Assembly (NCBI RefSeq): GCF_900103785.1 | Contig: NZ_FNHE01000003.1 | Coordinates: forward strand, 372,001 to 436,000 | DNA: 64,000 nt | DNA from: Geodermatophilus siccatus | Lineage (GTDB): Bacteria; Actinomycetota; Actinomycetes; Mycobacteriales; Geodermatophilaceae | Direction of reading: 5' to 3' | Shown: in pieces, positions 25,039 through 33,982 of the stretch | Layout of the letters: every line of letters begins with the position of its first letter | Position numbering within the stretch: position 1 is the first letter of the stretch | The notes under the pieces: model-generated | What the model saw: the letters and a program-made list of their open reading frames with translations, nothing else | Database searches by the model: none | Told to the model about the DNA's origin: nothing | Made by a program: the position numbers and the translations under genes

Positions 25039-25734
25039 TCACCTCCGATCTGCCGGGTGGTCGGTGTGGGTGGTGCGCCGCCCGGGCTGGCGCAGCAGCG
25101 CGGCCAGCTCGGGATCGCCGCGGTCCGGGCCGAGGGGGCCGAACGGCGGCTCGGGGTCGTACTCCATGAACAGCTGAGCGAGCTGTGCGGCCGAGCGGCT
25201 CTTGAGCCGGGCGAGGAGGGCCAACATCGCGTCGATCCCGGCCGCGCCGCCGGCGGCGGTGAGGAACCGGCCGTCCTCCACCCAGCGCTCCCGCGCCCAG
25301 GTGACGCCGGACTCCTCCAGCTGCTCGGCGTGGGCCCAGTGGGCCGCGGCCCGGCGGCCGGTGAGCAGGCCGGCGGCGGCGAGGATCAGGGCGCCGTTGC
25401 CGGTGGCGCCGACCAGCCGCGCGGTCGCCGCGGCGGAGCGGACGTAGCCGACCAGCGCCTCGTCGGCCATCGCCGCCTGGGTGGCCGGACCACTGCCGGG
25501 CACGATCAGCGCGAACGGCGCCGGCACGTCGGCGAAGGTCGCGGTCGGGACGACCTGCAGCGCGGTGTCGGTGGGCAGGGGGTCGGTGCGTGCGCCGACG
25601 ACCACGGTCCGGTAGGCGGTGCCGGTCAGGTTGCGCAGCACGGTGAGCGGGCCGACCAGGTCCAGCGGCGTCACGCCCCGGTACACCGGGAAGGCGAGCA
25701 GCTGGGGCTCCCGGCGCCGGGGGCGGGCAGTCAT
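25039..25734 (-). CDS. DJ-1/PfpI family protein lacking the catalytic Cys
   Basis: A 231-residue paralogue of the next gene, with the same fold marks: LDLVGPLTVLRNL, FALIVPGSGPA and FMEYDPEPPFGP. At the nucleophile elbow it reads VGATGNGALILA, so the Cys is replaced by Gly. It is therefore probably not a hydrolase and may have a binding or structural role with its active partner. ATG at 25734 overlaps the stop of the multicopper oxidase by 4 bp (ATGA), so it is translationally coupled to it. Codon use is normal, with no sign of decay. Confidence 0.8.
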   Translation of the reverse strand: MTARPRRREPQLLAFPVYRGVTPLDLVGPLTVLRNLTGTAYRTVVVGARTDPLPTDTALQVVPTATFADVPAPFALIVPGSGPATQAAMADEALVGYVRSAAATARLVGATGNGALILAAAGLLTGRRAAAHWAHAEQLEESGVTWARERWVEDGRFLTAAGGAAGIDAMLALLARLKSRSAAQLAQLFMEYDPEPPFGPLGPDRGDPELAALLRQPGRRTTHTDHPADRR

Positions 25735-27671
25735 GACGTCGCTCCGGGGGCCACGGTGAAGGTGAACGCCATCCCGCTGTGGTGGTGCTCGCCGATGTGG
25801 CAGTGGGCGGCCCAGGTGCCGGGGTTCGTGACGTCCAGGAGCAGGTCGACGGTCTGCCCGGTGCGGATGAGCACGGTGTCCTTCCACACCAGGTTGTGCT
25901 CGGGCACGCCGTCGCGGGCCAGCACGAGGAAGCGACCGGCCCCGTGGATGTGGAGGGGGTGGTGCATGGGGTGGTCGGAGGCCATGTCGTTGACCACCCG
26001 GATCTTCACCCGGTCCCCGACGGTGAACCGCCAGTCCGGCGCACGGTCCTGCCCGGAGGTCCGGTCCAGCAGCCGCCAACGCAGGTTCGCGGAGGTCGTC
26101 CGACGGTTCATCTCGACCATCTCGTCCTCCCACTCGACACCGTCGGCGGTCGCCGAGCCGTGGTGGTGACTCGCATCGCGGGACATCGCCGGGGACACCT
26201 CCCCGTGGCCCATCGCGTGCCCGGCCTCGTGGCCCGTCGCGTGCTCGGCGTGGTGGTCCGTGTCCTGGCCTGCCGCGGGGCCGGCCGGTCCGGTGGCGAG
26301 CCGCGTCGTGCCGCACGTGGGGCAGTGACCGGGCGCATCGCTGACCACCTCGGGGTGCGTGGGGCCGGCGAAGACCGTGGCGCCGTCGACGGCGGGCGCG
26401 GTCGGGTCCGTCTCGGCGACGATGGCGAGGACCTCGTCCGGCGGCGCGGCCAGCCACGACTCCAGTTGCCGGCGTTCGGCGGCCAGCCCCGGGTCGGTGC
26501 GCAACACCCTGAACGCGTCGGTCAGCGGCGGGTCGGCGGGCTCGTCGGTGACGGCGATCTCCGCCAGGCGGTAGGTCCGCGCCGGGGTGCGGTGCTCCAC
26601 GGCGTACTGGCCGGGCCGGTCGAACAGCACATCGACCACGGCCCGCTCGGCGGGGGCCAGGACCACGTCCTCGACGAACTCCTCGCGCTCCATCCGGCCG
26701 CTGTCCCCGCCGACCAGCTTCACCCGCGCGCCGGGCACGGACACCCGGAAGGTGCGGCTGTTGGCGGTGTTCACCAGCCACGCCCGCACGACCTCGCCCG
26801 TGTGGGCGGTGACCTGCGGGTCGGTCTGGCCGCCGACCAGCATCACGTTGCCGTAGCGGCCCATCGCCGCGTAGTTGGTCTCGGTGCGGCTGAACGGAGC
26901 CAGCGCGCCGTCCTCCAGCAGCACGTCGTCGAGGGTGACGACGAGGTCGCGGTGCGCCGGCGGCCAGTAGTCCGGCTCGGCCGGATCGACCAGGATGGTG
27001 CCGTAGAGGCCCATCTCCTGGGTCAGGTCCTCACGCGTGTGGTCGTGGATCCAGTAGAGGCCGGGGTCGGGGAACTGCACGTGGTAGGTGAACCGGCCGC
27101 CGGGCGGGATGGGCTGCTGGGTCACCCCGGGCACCCCGTCCTGGGTGTTGTCCAGCCGGAGACCGTGCCAGTGCACCGTCGTGTCGATGTCGGTGTCGTT
27201 GCTGACGTGCACGACGACTGCCGAGCCCTGCCGCACCCGCAGGGTGGGGCCGGGGATCGAGCCGTTGTAGGCCAGCATCCGCACCGTGGTGTCCCCGATC
27301 TGCTTGGCGACCGGGGCCACGCGCAGCCGCAGCGTCTCGCCGTCGGCCAGGTCGAGGAGCTGCGGCCGGGTGGCCGGGGGCAGGTCGGTGGTGTCGGTGG
27401 AGGAGAAGGTGTCCACGGGACGTCCTCCTGGTCGGGTGGTGTCGGGCAGGGGGGCGCCGTCGGCAGCCGGGGCGGAGTGGTCCTCGACGGCGTAGCCGGT
27501 GGCGGTGACGGCCGCGCTGATGGCGGCGGGATCGACCGGGCCGGTCACCTGCACGGTCCGGGTGGCCAGGTCGGCGCGGAGGGTCTGCACGCCGGGGACG
27601 TCGCTGATCGAGGCGCTGATGGCCCGGACGTCCGTCCGCGCGGTCATCGCCGGCACGTGCATCGTGATCAT
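25731..27671 (-). CDS. Multicopper oxidase with N-terminal HMA-like and internal metal-binding segments
   Basis: A 646-residue protein. Residues 1-65 form an HMA-like domain, MHVPAMTARTDVRAISASI, but without the CxxC. A three-cupredoxin oxidase follows with all copper motifs: HWHG at 167-170, HDH at 209-211, HPMHHPLHIH at 567-576 and HCHIGEHHHSGM at 623-634. Between domains, residues 434-458 hold a degenerate heavy-metal-binding segment (THPEV...HCPTCG), followed by a His-rich stretch at 472-505. No export signal is evident, so it may act in the cytoplasm. ATG at 27671 has GGGAGA ahead. It heads the operon and diverges from the SARP gene. Confidence 0.88.
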   Translation of the reverse strand: MITMHVPAMTARTDVRAISASISDVPGVQTLRADLATRTVQVTGPVDPAAISAAVTATGYAVEDHSAPAADGAPLPDTTRPGGRPVDTFSSTDTTDLPPATRPQLLDLADGETLRLRVAPVAKQIGDTTVRMLAYNGSIPGPTLRVRQGSAVVVHVSNDTDIDTTVHWHGLRLDNTQDGVPGVTQQPIPPGGRFTYHVQFPDPGLYWIHDHTREDLTQEMGLYGTILVDPAEPDYWPPAHRDLVVTLDDVLLEDGALAPFSRTETNYAAMGRYGNVMLVGGQTDPQVTAHTGEVVRAWLVNTANSRTFRVSVPGARVKLVGGDSGRMEREEFVEDVVLAPAERAVVDVLFDRPGQYAVEHRTPARTYRLAEIAVTDEPADPPLTDAFRVLRTDPGLAAERRQLESWLAAPPDEVLAIVAETDPTAPAVDGATVFAGPTHPEVVSDAPGHCPTCGTTRLATGPAGPAAGQDTDHHAEHATGHEAGHAMGHGEVSPAMSRDASHHHGSATADGVEWEDEMVEMNRRTTSANLRWRLLDRTSGQDRAPDWRFTVGDRVKIRVVNDMASDHPMHHPLHIHGAGRFLVLARDGVPEHNLVWKDTVLIRTGQTVDLLLDVTNPGTWAAHCHIGEHHHSGMAFTFTVAPGATS

Positions 27672-27716
27672 GGCGTCTCCCAGGGGTGGGTCGCTGGTCC
27701 CACCGTGGCCGGGTGC

Positions 27717-27749
27717 GCTGTCCGTCCGCTGTCGGTGCGCTGACCGTGC
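27717..27749. promoter_or_regulatory. Three tandem 11-bp repeats, candidate SARP binding site
   Basis: Exactly in register: GCTGTCCGTCC (27717-27727), GCTGTCGGTGC (27728-27738) and GCTGACCGTGC (27739-27749). A fourth near-copy begins 2 bp inside the third (27748). SARP proteins bind heptamer direct repeats spaced by 11 or 22 bp. The array lies in the 168-bp divergent region, 46 bp ahead of the oxidase and 90 bp ahead of the regulator. Binding is inferred. Confidence 0.55.
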
Positions 27750-27839
27750 TGTCCCGTCGGTCGACTCGTTGTCCCGGCCTCGCGGGAGGGTCAGAATCGG
27801 CGCCTCGGCCACACGGACCCGGTCGGGGAGGGGCGGCGC

Positions 27840-30800
27840 ATGGAGATCCGCGTCCTCGGGCCGGTCGAGCTGGTCGTTGACGGGCAGGTTCGGCCCCTGC
27901 CCGGCGCGGGGGAGCGGGAGCTGCTGGCGCTGCTGGCGCTGTCCGCCGGGCGGGTGGTCGCCGTCCCGGCCCTGGTCGACGCCCTGTGGGGCGAGACGTT
28001 GCCGGCCAACCCCGCCAATGCGCTGCAGGTGCGGGTGTCCAAGCTGCGCCGCGCGCTGACCGCCGCCGGCGCGCCGGCCGAGCTGGTGGTCACCCGCCCG
28101 CCTGGCTACCTGCTCGACGTCGACCGCGACCGCGTCGACGCCCTGTCCTTCACCGACCGGCTGACCGCCGCCCGCGCCGCCGCCGATCCGGTCGCCGCGG
28201 TCGAGCGGTACCGGGAGACGCTGGCGCTGTGGCGCGGCCCCGCGCTGGCCGAGTTCGCCGGTGCGGCGTGGGCCGGGCCGGAGGCCGCCCGGCTGACGGA
28301 GCTGCTGCTGGCCGCCCGGGAGGAGCTGATCGACCTCGAGCTCGCCGCCGGCCGGCACACTGCGGTCCTCGGTGACCTGGAGGAGCTCACCGCAGCGCAT
28401 CCGCTGCGCGAGCGGCTGCACGCCCGCCTCATGCTCGCCCTCTACCGGGCCGGCCGGCAGGCAGACGCGCTCACCGCCTACCGGCGCGCCCGGACCGTGC
28501 TCGACGCCGAGCTGGGTCTGGAACCCAGCGCCGAGCTGCGTGAGCTGCAGGAGGCCATCCTGCAGCAACGGCCGGACCTGGCGGCCCCGGCCGTGACCTC
28601 CCCCGCCCCGGGGACGACCGCCCCGCAGCGCGCCCCGCTTCGCCTGCCGGCGCGGCTGACCTCGTTCCTCGGCCGCGAGACCGACCTGCGGCGGGTGGTC
28701 GACCTGCTGCTGACCGCCCGGCTGGTCACCGTCACCGGCCCGGGCGGCGTGGGGAAGACCAGCCTGGCGCTGGAGGCCGCTCGCGCCGCCGCGGACCGTC
28801 TCGGCGGCGTGGCGTTCGTCCGGCTGGCCGGGGTCACCGATCCCGAGCAGGTGCCCTCGGCCGTGCTCGCCGCGCTCGAGCTGCGTGACGCGGCGACGGC
28901 GACCGCCGAGGACCAACTGCTCGGCCATCTGCGCGACCGCGCCGTGCTGCTGGTCCTGGACAACTGCGAGCACCTCGCGGACGCCTCCGCGGTGCTGGCC
29001 GAGCGGTTGCTGGAGTCCTGCTCGCAGGTACGGCTGTTGGCCACCAGCCGCGAACCCCTGGCCGCCCGCGGTGAGGTGCAGTACGCCGTCGACCCGCTGC
29101 CGGTGCCCGCCGGCGAGCCAGGTGGGGACGTGGCGGCCAGCGCGGCGGTGCAGCTGTTCGTCGACCGGGCCCGCGCCGTCCTGCCCGGCTTCGCCGTTCG
29201 CGACCAGGCCGAGGCCGCCGCCGTCGCGGACATCTGCCGGCACCTGGACGGGATGCCGCTGGCTCTGGAGTTGGCCGCGGCGCGGGTGGCGGCGCTGCCG
29301 GTCGAGGAGCTCGCCCGGCGGATGGGTGACCGCTTCGCCCTGCTGACCACCGGCCCGCGGACCGCGGAGGCGCGGCAGCGGACCCTGCGGGCCACCGTCG
29401 ACTGGAGCTTCCAGCTGCTCAGCGACGCCGAACGGGTGCTGCTGCGGCGGTTGTCGGTGTTCCGCGGCAGCTGGACCCTGGACGCGATGCAGGCCGTCGC
29501 CGCCAGCGAGTCGCTGCGACCGTCGGCGCTGGTGGACCTGCTCGGCCGGCTGGTCGACCGGTCCCTGGTCGTCGTCGACCGCGCCGGGGTCGACCCGGTC
29601 ACCGGGCCGCGCTACCACCTGCTGGAGACCATCCGCCAGTACGCCGCCGAGCGCCTGGCCGAGTCCGGGGAAGCCGACCGGATCGCCCGGGCGCACGTCG
29701 ACCACCTCACCGCCCTGGCCGAACGCGCCGAGGCCGACCTGCGCGGCGACGGGCAGGCCCGTTGGCTGCCGCGGCTGGCCGCCGAGCGCGACGATCTCGA
29801 CGCCGCCCTGGCCTGGTGCACCGAGCACGCGACGGAACAGCCGGATGTCGGGCTGCGGCTCGTCGCACCGCTGGGCTGGTACTGGTACTTCGCCACGCGC
29901 CCCGACGGCGGCCCGCGGGTCGCCGCCATGCTGGACGCCGCCCCCGGCGGCTCACCGGCCGCGCGGGCGCGGGCGCTGCAGGCACTGGCGGTCGCCGCCC
30001 GGCCCGGCGCCTGCATCGTGCACCCCGACGCCGGCTGCGCCGCCGCCGCGGCGCAGAGCCGGGCGCTGTTCGCGGAGCTGGGGGACGACTTCCGCACCGC
30101 GCTGTCGGACACCCTGCTCGCCGTCGAGGGCATCAGCAGGGACGACCCGGCCGAGGCCTTCGCACTGCTCGAACGGGCCGACCGGCTGTTCACCCGGGCC
30201 GGCGACGCCTGGTGCGCGGCGCTGGCGGACTTCGTGCGCATGGAGCTGCACGCCGGCACCGGAGACCTGACCGCGGCCACCACCGTCGGGCACCGGGCAC
30301 TGGTGGCCTTCCGCGCCCTGGGCGACCAGTGGGGTGTGTCGGCCATCCAGTTCCACCTCGGGATGACCCTGCACCGCGCAGGCCGGCTGGGGGAGGCCCT
30401 GGAGATGTACGAGGGAGCGCTGGCCAGCGTCCGCGGCGTCGGCCCCGCGAACACCGTCCAGTACGCCCTCGCCGGCGCGGGTCACGTCACCCTGCTGCTC
30501 GGTGATCGCGACCGGGCCGCGCGGCTGTTCGCCGACTCCCACGCCGTCGCCCGCCAGCTCGGCGCCGAGGCGAACCCGCGGGCCGCGGTCGGCGAGGGCC
30601 TGCTGGCCCGCGACCGCGGCGACCTGGCCGCCGCGCGCGAGCGGTTCACTGCGGCACAGCAGCTGCTGGCCGGGCTGACCGAACCGGAGTGGACCGCCGC
30701 CGCCCTCGTCGGCCTGGGGCACGTCGCCGAGGACGACGACGACCTCGACAGCGCCGCGTTCTCCCACCGCCGGGCGTGGCGGTCCGCGCCCGGGTACGCC

Positions 30801-31061
30801 GCGGCGCTGGAGGGCCTGGCCTGCGTGGCGAGCGCCCGCGGCGATGCCGCCGACGCGGCGCGGCTGCTGGGCGCAGCGGCCACCTGGCGGCAGCGGCGGC
30901 ACCGGCCGGCCTCCCGCATCGAGCGGGCCGACGCCGAGCGCGCCGAGCGCCGCGCCCGAGCGGCCCTCGGCGACACCGGATTCCGGGCGGCGTACCGGGC
31001 CGGTGCGGCGAGGCCCGACGCCGTCCTCGACGAGTCCGACCGCGTGCCCGCGCGGCGCTGA
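27840..31061 (+). CDS. SARP/AfsR-type regulator with NB-ARC ATPase and TPR-like C-terminus
   Basis: A 1073-residue regulator. The winged-helix DNA-binding domain is at ~1-90 (LRRAL near its end), followed by the bacterial transcriptional activation domain (~95-240). An NB-ARC type ATPase follows, with Walker A GPGGVGKTS near residues 300-308, Walker B VLLVLDNCEHL at ~369-379 and the MALAL-like DGMPLALELAAAR. The C-terminal ~400 residues are helical repeats. ATG at 27840 has GGGGAGG ahead. It diverges from the oxidase operon, whose start region holds 11-bp repeats, so it is the likely local activator. Signal and target are inferred. Confidence 0.9.
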   Translation: MEIRVLGPVELVVDGQVRPLPGAGERELLALLALSAGRVVAVPALVDALWGETLPANPANALQVRVSKLRRALTAAGAPAELVVTRPPGYLLDVDRDRVDALSFTDRLTAARAAADPVAAVERYRETLALWRGPALAEFAGAAWAGPEAARLTELLLAAREELIDLELAAGRHTAVLGDLEELTAAHPLRERLHARLMLALYRAGRQADALTAYRRARTVLDAELGLEPSAELRELQEAILQQRPDLAAPAVTSPAPGTTAPQRAPLRLPARLTSFLGRETDLRRVVDLLLTARLVTVTGPGGVGKTSLALEAARAAADRLGGVAFVRLAGVTDPEQVPSAVLAALELRDAATATAEDQLLGHLRDRAVLLVLDNCEHLADASAVLAERLLESCSQVRLLATSREPLAARGEVQYAVDPLPVPAGEPGGDVAASAAVQLFVDRARAVLPGFAVRDQAEAAAVADICRHLDGMPLALELAAARVAALPVEELARRMGDRFALLTTGPRTAEARQRTLRATVDWSFQLLSDAERVLLRRLSVFRGSWTLDAMQAVAASESLRPSALVDLLGRLVDRSLVVVDRAGVDPVTGPRYHLLETIRQYAAERLAESGEADRIARAHVDHLTALAERAEADLRGDGQARWLPRLAAERDDLDAALAWCTEHATEQPDVGLRLVAPLGWYWYFATRPDGGPRVAAMLDAAPGGSPAARARALQALAVAARPGACIVHPDAGCAAAAAQSRALFAELGDDFRTALSDTLLAVEGISRDDPAEAFALLERADRLFTRAGDAWCAALADFVRMELHAGTGDLTAATTVGHRALVAFRALGDQWGVSAIQFHLGMTLHRAGRLGEALEMYEGALASVRGVGPANTVQYALAGAGHVTLLLGDRDRAARLFADSHAVARQLGAEANPRAAVGEGLLARDRGDLAAARERFTAAQQLLAGLTEPEWTAAALVGLGHVAEDDDDLDSAAFSHRRAWRSAPGYAAALEGLACVASARGDAADAARLLGAAATWRQRRHRPASRIERADAERAERRARAALGDTGFRAAYRAGAARPDAVLDESDRVPARR

Positions 31062-31170
31062 GCCAGGACCAGCGCCTGCGCCGGTGTCCCGCTGTCTCGC
31101 CACGCGCGGGCACGTTGCGGAGCCCGGCCGGACCCGCAGCCGGCCACGAGCGGCTCGTAGCCTCGATGCC

Positions 31171-31629
31171 GTGGGGACGGCGGTGCGGGGCTGGGCGGCG
31201 GTGCTGTTGCTGGCCGCGGTCTTCCTCGGCCACGGGCTGCAGTGCGGCCCCGGATCCGGTGGGGCCGCGCACGCCGGCCACGGTGTGGACACCGCAGTGG
31301 CGGCCGCGGTCACCGCCGCCGACACCCACCTGACGCCGTCCGCGGTGGGCCACGGCGGCGGCGCTGCGGCGCCGATCGCTCACGACGACGCCGCGCGAGC
31401 CGCGACCGCGGGCAGCGCACCCGGGCACTGGCACGGCCTGCCCGGTCACCTGTGGGCCGTCTGCCTGGCGGTGCTCGCCACCGGCCTGGCAGTCCTGCTC
31501 TCCCTCGCCGCGCGCCGCCTGCTGCGGCAGGCGCCACCGGCCGCGCTGCCGGCCTGGCTGCGCGGGCTGCCCCGCCCCGCCCCGGCCCGGCCTCCGGACC
31601 TGTTCTCCCTCTGCGTCCTGCGGACCTAG
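31171..31629 (+). CDS. Membrane protein, DUF6153-like
   Basis: A 152-residue protein with an N-terminal hydrophobic segment (GWAAVLLLAAVFLGHGLQC), a His/Ala/Gly-rich middle that could bind metal (HAGHGVDTAV, VGHGGGAAAPIAHDDA), and a second helix (WAVCLAVLATGLAVLLSLAA) with a basic tail. This pattern is like DUF6153 proteins, which I recall near DUF305 genes. GTG at 31171 is the start, though no strong ribosome site precedes it. It is 93 bp before the DUF305 lipoprotein and ~110 bp after the SARP gene, in the same direction, so the three may be one operon. Confidence 0.65.
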   Translation: MGTAVRGWAAVLLLAAVFLGHGLQCGPGSGGAAHAGHGVDTAVAAAVTAADTHLTPSAVGHGGGAAAPIAHDDAARAATAGSAPGHWHGLPGHLWAVCLAVLATGLAVLLSLAARRLLRQAPPAALPAWLRGLPRPAPARPPDLFSLCVLRT

Positions 31630-31722
31630 GCCGACCGCTGCACCGTCCCGCCCCAGCCCAGCTGCCGCGGCGGCGGTCCGCGCACGCCCTCACCCAGCAC
31701 TGACCGCAGGAGAACACCGACG

Positions 31723-32358
31723 ATGAACCGCACCACACGCCTCAGCGGCCTGACCGGCACCCTGCTCGCCGGCACCCTCGCCCTCGCCGGCTGCTCCGGC
31801 GACCCCGGTCACGAGGGCATGTCCCAGGGCTCGTCGACCAGCGCCTCCGCGAGTGCGTCCGGCGACGCCGCGGCTCGGTACGACGACGACCCCGACGTCG
31901 CCTTCGCGCAGGGCATGCTGCCGCACCACCAGCAGGCCGTGGAGATGGCGCAGCTGGCCGCTGACCGGGCCGCCGACTCGCGGGTGGAGGACCTGGCCGC
32001 CCGCATCGAGGCCGCCCAGGCCCCCGAGATCCAGACGCTGTCCGGGTGGCTGGAGGCATGGGGGGCCGAGGCCACCGGATCCACCGGCACGGACCACGGG
32101 AGCACGGATCACGGCGACATGGGCGGGACGATGTCCGACGAGGACATGGATGCGCTGACCAACGCCTCCGGCGCCGAGTTCGACCGGATGTTCCTCGAGA
32201 TGATGACCGCTCACCACTCCGGCGCAGTGCGGATGGCCGAGACCGAGATCGCCGACGGCGAGGACCCCGACGCGATCGCGATGGCCGAGGACATCCGCGA
32301 CACGCAGAACGCCGAGATCGCCGAGATGCAGGAGCTGCTGGCCGAGTTCGGCGGCTGA
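31723..32358 (+). CDS. DUF305 lipoprotein, probable extracytoplasmic metal-binding protein
   Basis: A 211-residue exported lipoprotein. The signal has lipobox ALAGC (Cys25). DUF305 folds as four-helix bundles with the repeated motif MLPHHQQAVEMAQLA (first half) and MMTAHHSGAVRMAETE (second half), both seen here. A Met/His/Asp-rich linker with several HG pairs separates them. Family members are often found with copper-resistance genes. ATG at 31723 has AGGAGA ahead. It ends just before a strong terminator. Confidence 0.88.
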   Translation: MNRTTRLSGLTGTLLAGTLALAGCSGDPGHEGMSQGSSTSASASASGDAAARYDDDPDVAFAQGMLPHHQQAVEMAQLAADRAADSRVEDLAARIEAAQAPEIQTLSGWLEAWGAEATGSTGTDHGSTDHGDMGGTMSDEDMDALTNASGAEFDRMFLEMMTAHHSGAVRMAETEIADGEDPDAIAMAEDIRDTQNAEIAEMQELLAEFGG

Positions 32359-32365
32359 ACGCCGA

Positions 32366-32406
32366 CCCGGCGGCGGGGCGTGCCTCGTGCCCGCCCCGCC
32401 GCCGGG
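32366..32406. terminator. Strong GC hairpin terminator, bidirectional
   Basis: CCCGGCGGCGGGGCG (32366-32380) pairs perfectly with CGCCCCGCCGCCGGG (32392-32406). The loop is 11 nt. It lies 7 bp after the DUF305 stop and between two convergent genes, so it can serve both. Confidence 0.75.
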
Positions 32407-32497
32407 GTCCCGGGGCGGTCCTCGGTGGTCGGGCGGATGGCCGACTCCGCCGGTGGCCTCGCCGTCCCCTGGGTCCGCGCGAGGGGAGCGGACGGAG

Positions 32498-33670
32498 CTA
32501 CGACGACGGCCGCAGCTGGGGAGCCAGGTACCGCGCAGCCAGCGCCGCCGCCCTGCGCGAGGTGGTGGACAGCAGCCTCTCCAGCGGCCCCTGGCCGAGG
32601 GTCAGCCGCCACCCGGTGGAGAGCACGACCATCACGGCGATGGACGCCAGCCACGGGGCACCGCCCTCGACGTCCCAGCCGAGCACGGTGGGCACGACGA
32701 CGTGGCCGGTGTAGGCGGTCAGCGCCATCGCGCCGACCGACACCAGCGGCAACGTGGCTGTCGGCAGTCGCTCGGCGAGCACCAGGCACGCGGTGATGGC
32801 GACCAGCGCGACACCGACCGAACCGACGATCTCGCAGGTCGTGCCGCTGTGCGGCGCCGCTCCACTGAGCCAGGCCAGGCTCCAGGTGCGGGCGTCGACG
32901 TCGCCGTCGACCCAGGCCTGCGTCGACGCCGCCTGCCCCCACCAGCGGGTGGTCGCCCAGCCGGCGCCGTAGCCGAGGACGGCCAGCGCCACGCCCGCGG
33001 TCAGCAGCCGTGCGCGCACCTGCGGCGATCCCAGGTCGGAGCGGCCCACGGCCATGCCGACCAGGATGAAGGTCCACCAGATCAGGGCCGGGTACGGGCC
33101 GTTGAGCACCAGCAGCACGACCGGGGACTCCTCGAGCCCCGCGGCCTGCGCCCGCACCGTCGACAGCAGCGCCGCCGGGGGCGTCAGGACCGCCAGCACG
33201 GCCGCCGCGAGCAGCAACCGGCGCGGCGACCAGCGCAGGAACGGCAGCGCGAGGACGAACAGCACCCCGTAGACGCCCAGGATCACGTCGATGTCGGTGC
33301 CGAGGGCCTCCAGCGCGACACCGATGCCGAAGACCCACGCCGCCCGCACGAGGACCCGGGTCCGGGCGCGGACCAGGTCCTCACCGGCCGGGGCGACGGT
33401 CCGGCCGGTCAGCAGTGCCAGCGACACCCCGGCGAGCACCGCGAAGAGGACCGAGGACCGGCCGTGGACCGCTCCCAGCCAGCTCGACGGCGAGGCGACC
33501 ACGTCGGCGGGCACCCCGCCGACGTGCGCGCCGAGCATGCCGAACACCGCCAGGGCCCGCGCCACGTCCAACCCGGTCACGCGGCCGGGCCGCTGGGCGC
33601 GTCGTGCCTCGGGAGCCCGGCCCGGGGGCGGCGCGGCGGTCGCGACGTCGGGCGGGCAGAGCAGGAGCAT
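32498..33670 (-). CDS. Multi-pass membrane protein of the DUF418/heparan-alpha-glucosaminide acetyltransferase-like group
   Basis: A 390-residue integral membrane protein with about ten helices. The N-terminal part after a Pro/Arg-rich tail reads RVTGLDVARALAVFGMLGAH, the typical opening of DUF418/DUF1624-type proteins. The C-terminus has helices such as LVSVGAMALTAYTGHVVVP, with the conserved AYTGH pattern. It is probably an acyl-group transferase on a membrane or wall substrate. ATG at 33670 is the start. It converges on the DUF305 gene and is not obviously part of the metal cluster. Confidence 0.75.
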   Translation of the reverse strand: MLLLCPPDVATAAPPPGRAPEARRAQRPGRVTGLDVARALAVFGMLGAHVGGVPADVVASPSSWLGAVHGRSSVLFAVLAGVSLALLTGRTVAPAGEDLVRARTRVLVRAAWVFGIGVALEALGTDIDVILGVYGVLFVLALPFLRWSPRRLLLAAAVLAVLTPPAALLSTVRAQAAGLEESPVVLLVLNGPYPALIWWTFILVGMAVGRSDLGSPQVRARLLTAGVALAVLGYGAGWATTRWWGQAASTQAWVDGDVDARTWSLAWLSGAAPHSGTTCEIVGSVGVALVAITACLVLAERLPTATLPLVSVGAMALTAYTGHVVVPTVLGWDVEGGAPWLASIAVMVVLSTGWRLTLGQGPLERLLSTTSRRAAALAARYLAPQLRPSS

Positions 33671-33982
33671 CGGGTGTTCCTCCGGTCAGGTCGAGGTGGC
33701 GGGCGGGTCGGGTGCCGCGTCCGGGGACGCGCGCTCCGGTCGCCCGGCATTCCTCGCAGCAGGAGGCCGTCGGGGGGCGGGTTCGTGCACCGCTTCACCG
33801 ACTTCTTGCCGCTCCCGGCCGATTCCTTGCCGCTCCCTGTCCGCCTCCTCACCTCGGACCCGAGGTGGCGCGCTGCGGGGTCAGCCCGACGGGTCGGCGA
33901 TCCCCGTCGCCAGCCCCGGTCCGCCTCCCGGCGAGGGGCCACACCGGGTGATCCCGATCCTCGGCTCACCCGGAGAAGAGGA
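33671..33982. other. Upstream region of 32498-33670 with a 12-bp direct repeat
   Basis: No gene is seen in this ~310 bp. CTTGCCGCTCCC occurs twice (33805-33816 and 33826-33837), with a 21-bp period. It should contain the promoter of the minus-strand membrane protein gene. The repeat may be a binding site, but it lies about 140 bp upstream of the start. Confidence 0.4.

Noticed and set aside
27672-29828. Open frame extending the multicopper oxidase upstream to ~1365 residues
   Set aside because: The part beyond 27671 is antisense to the SARP gene. ATG at 27671 has a ribosome site and starts the HMA-like domain.
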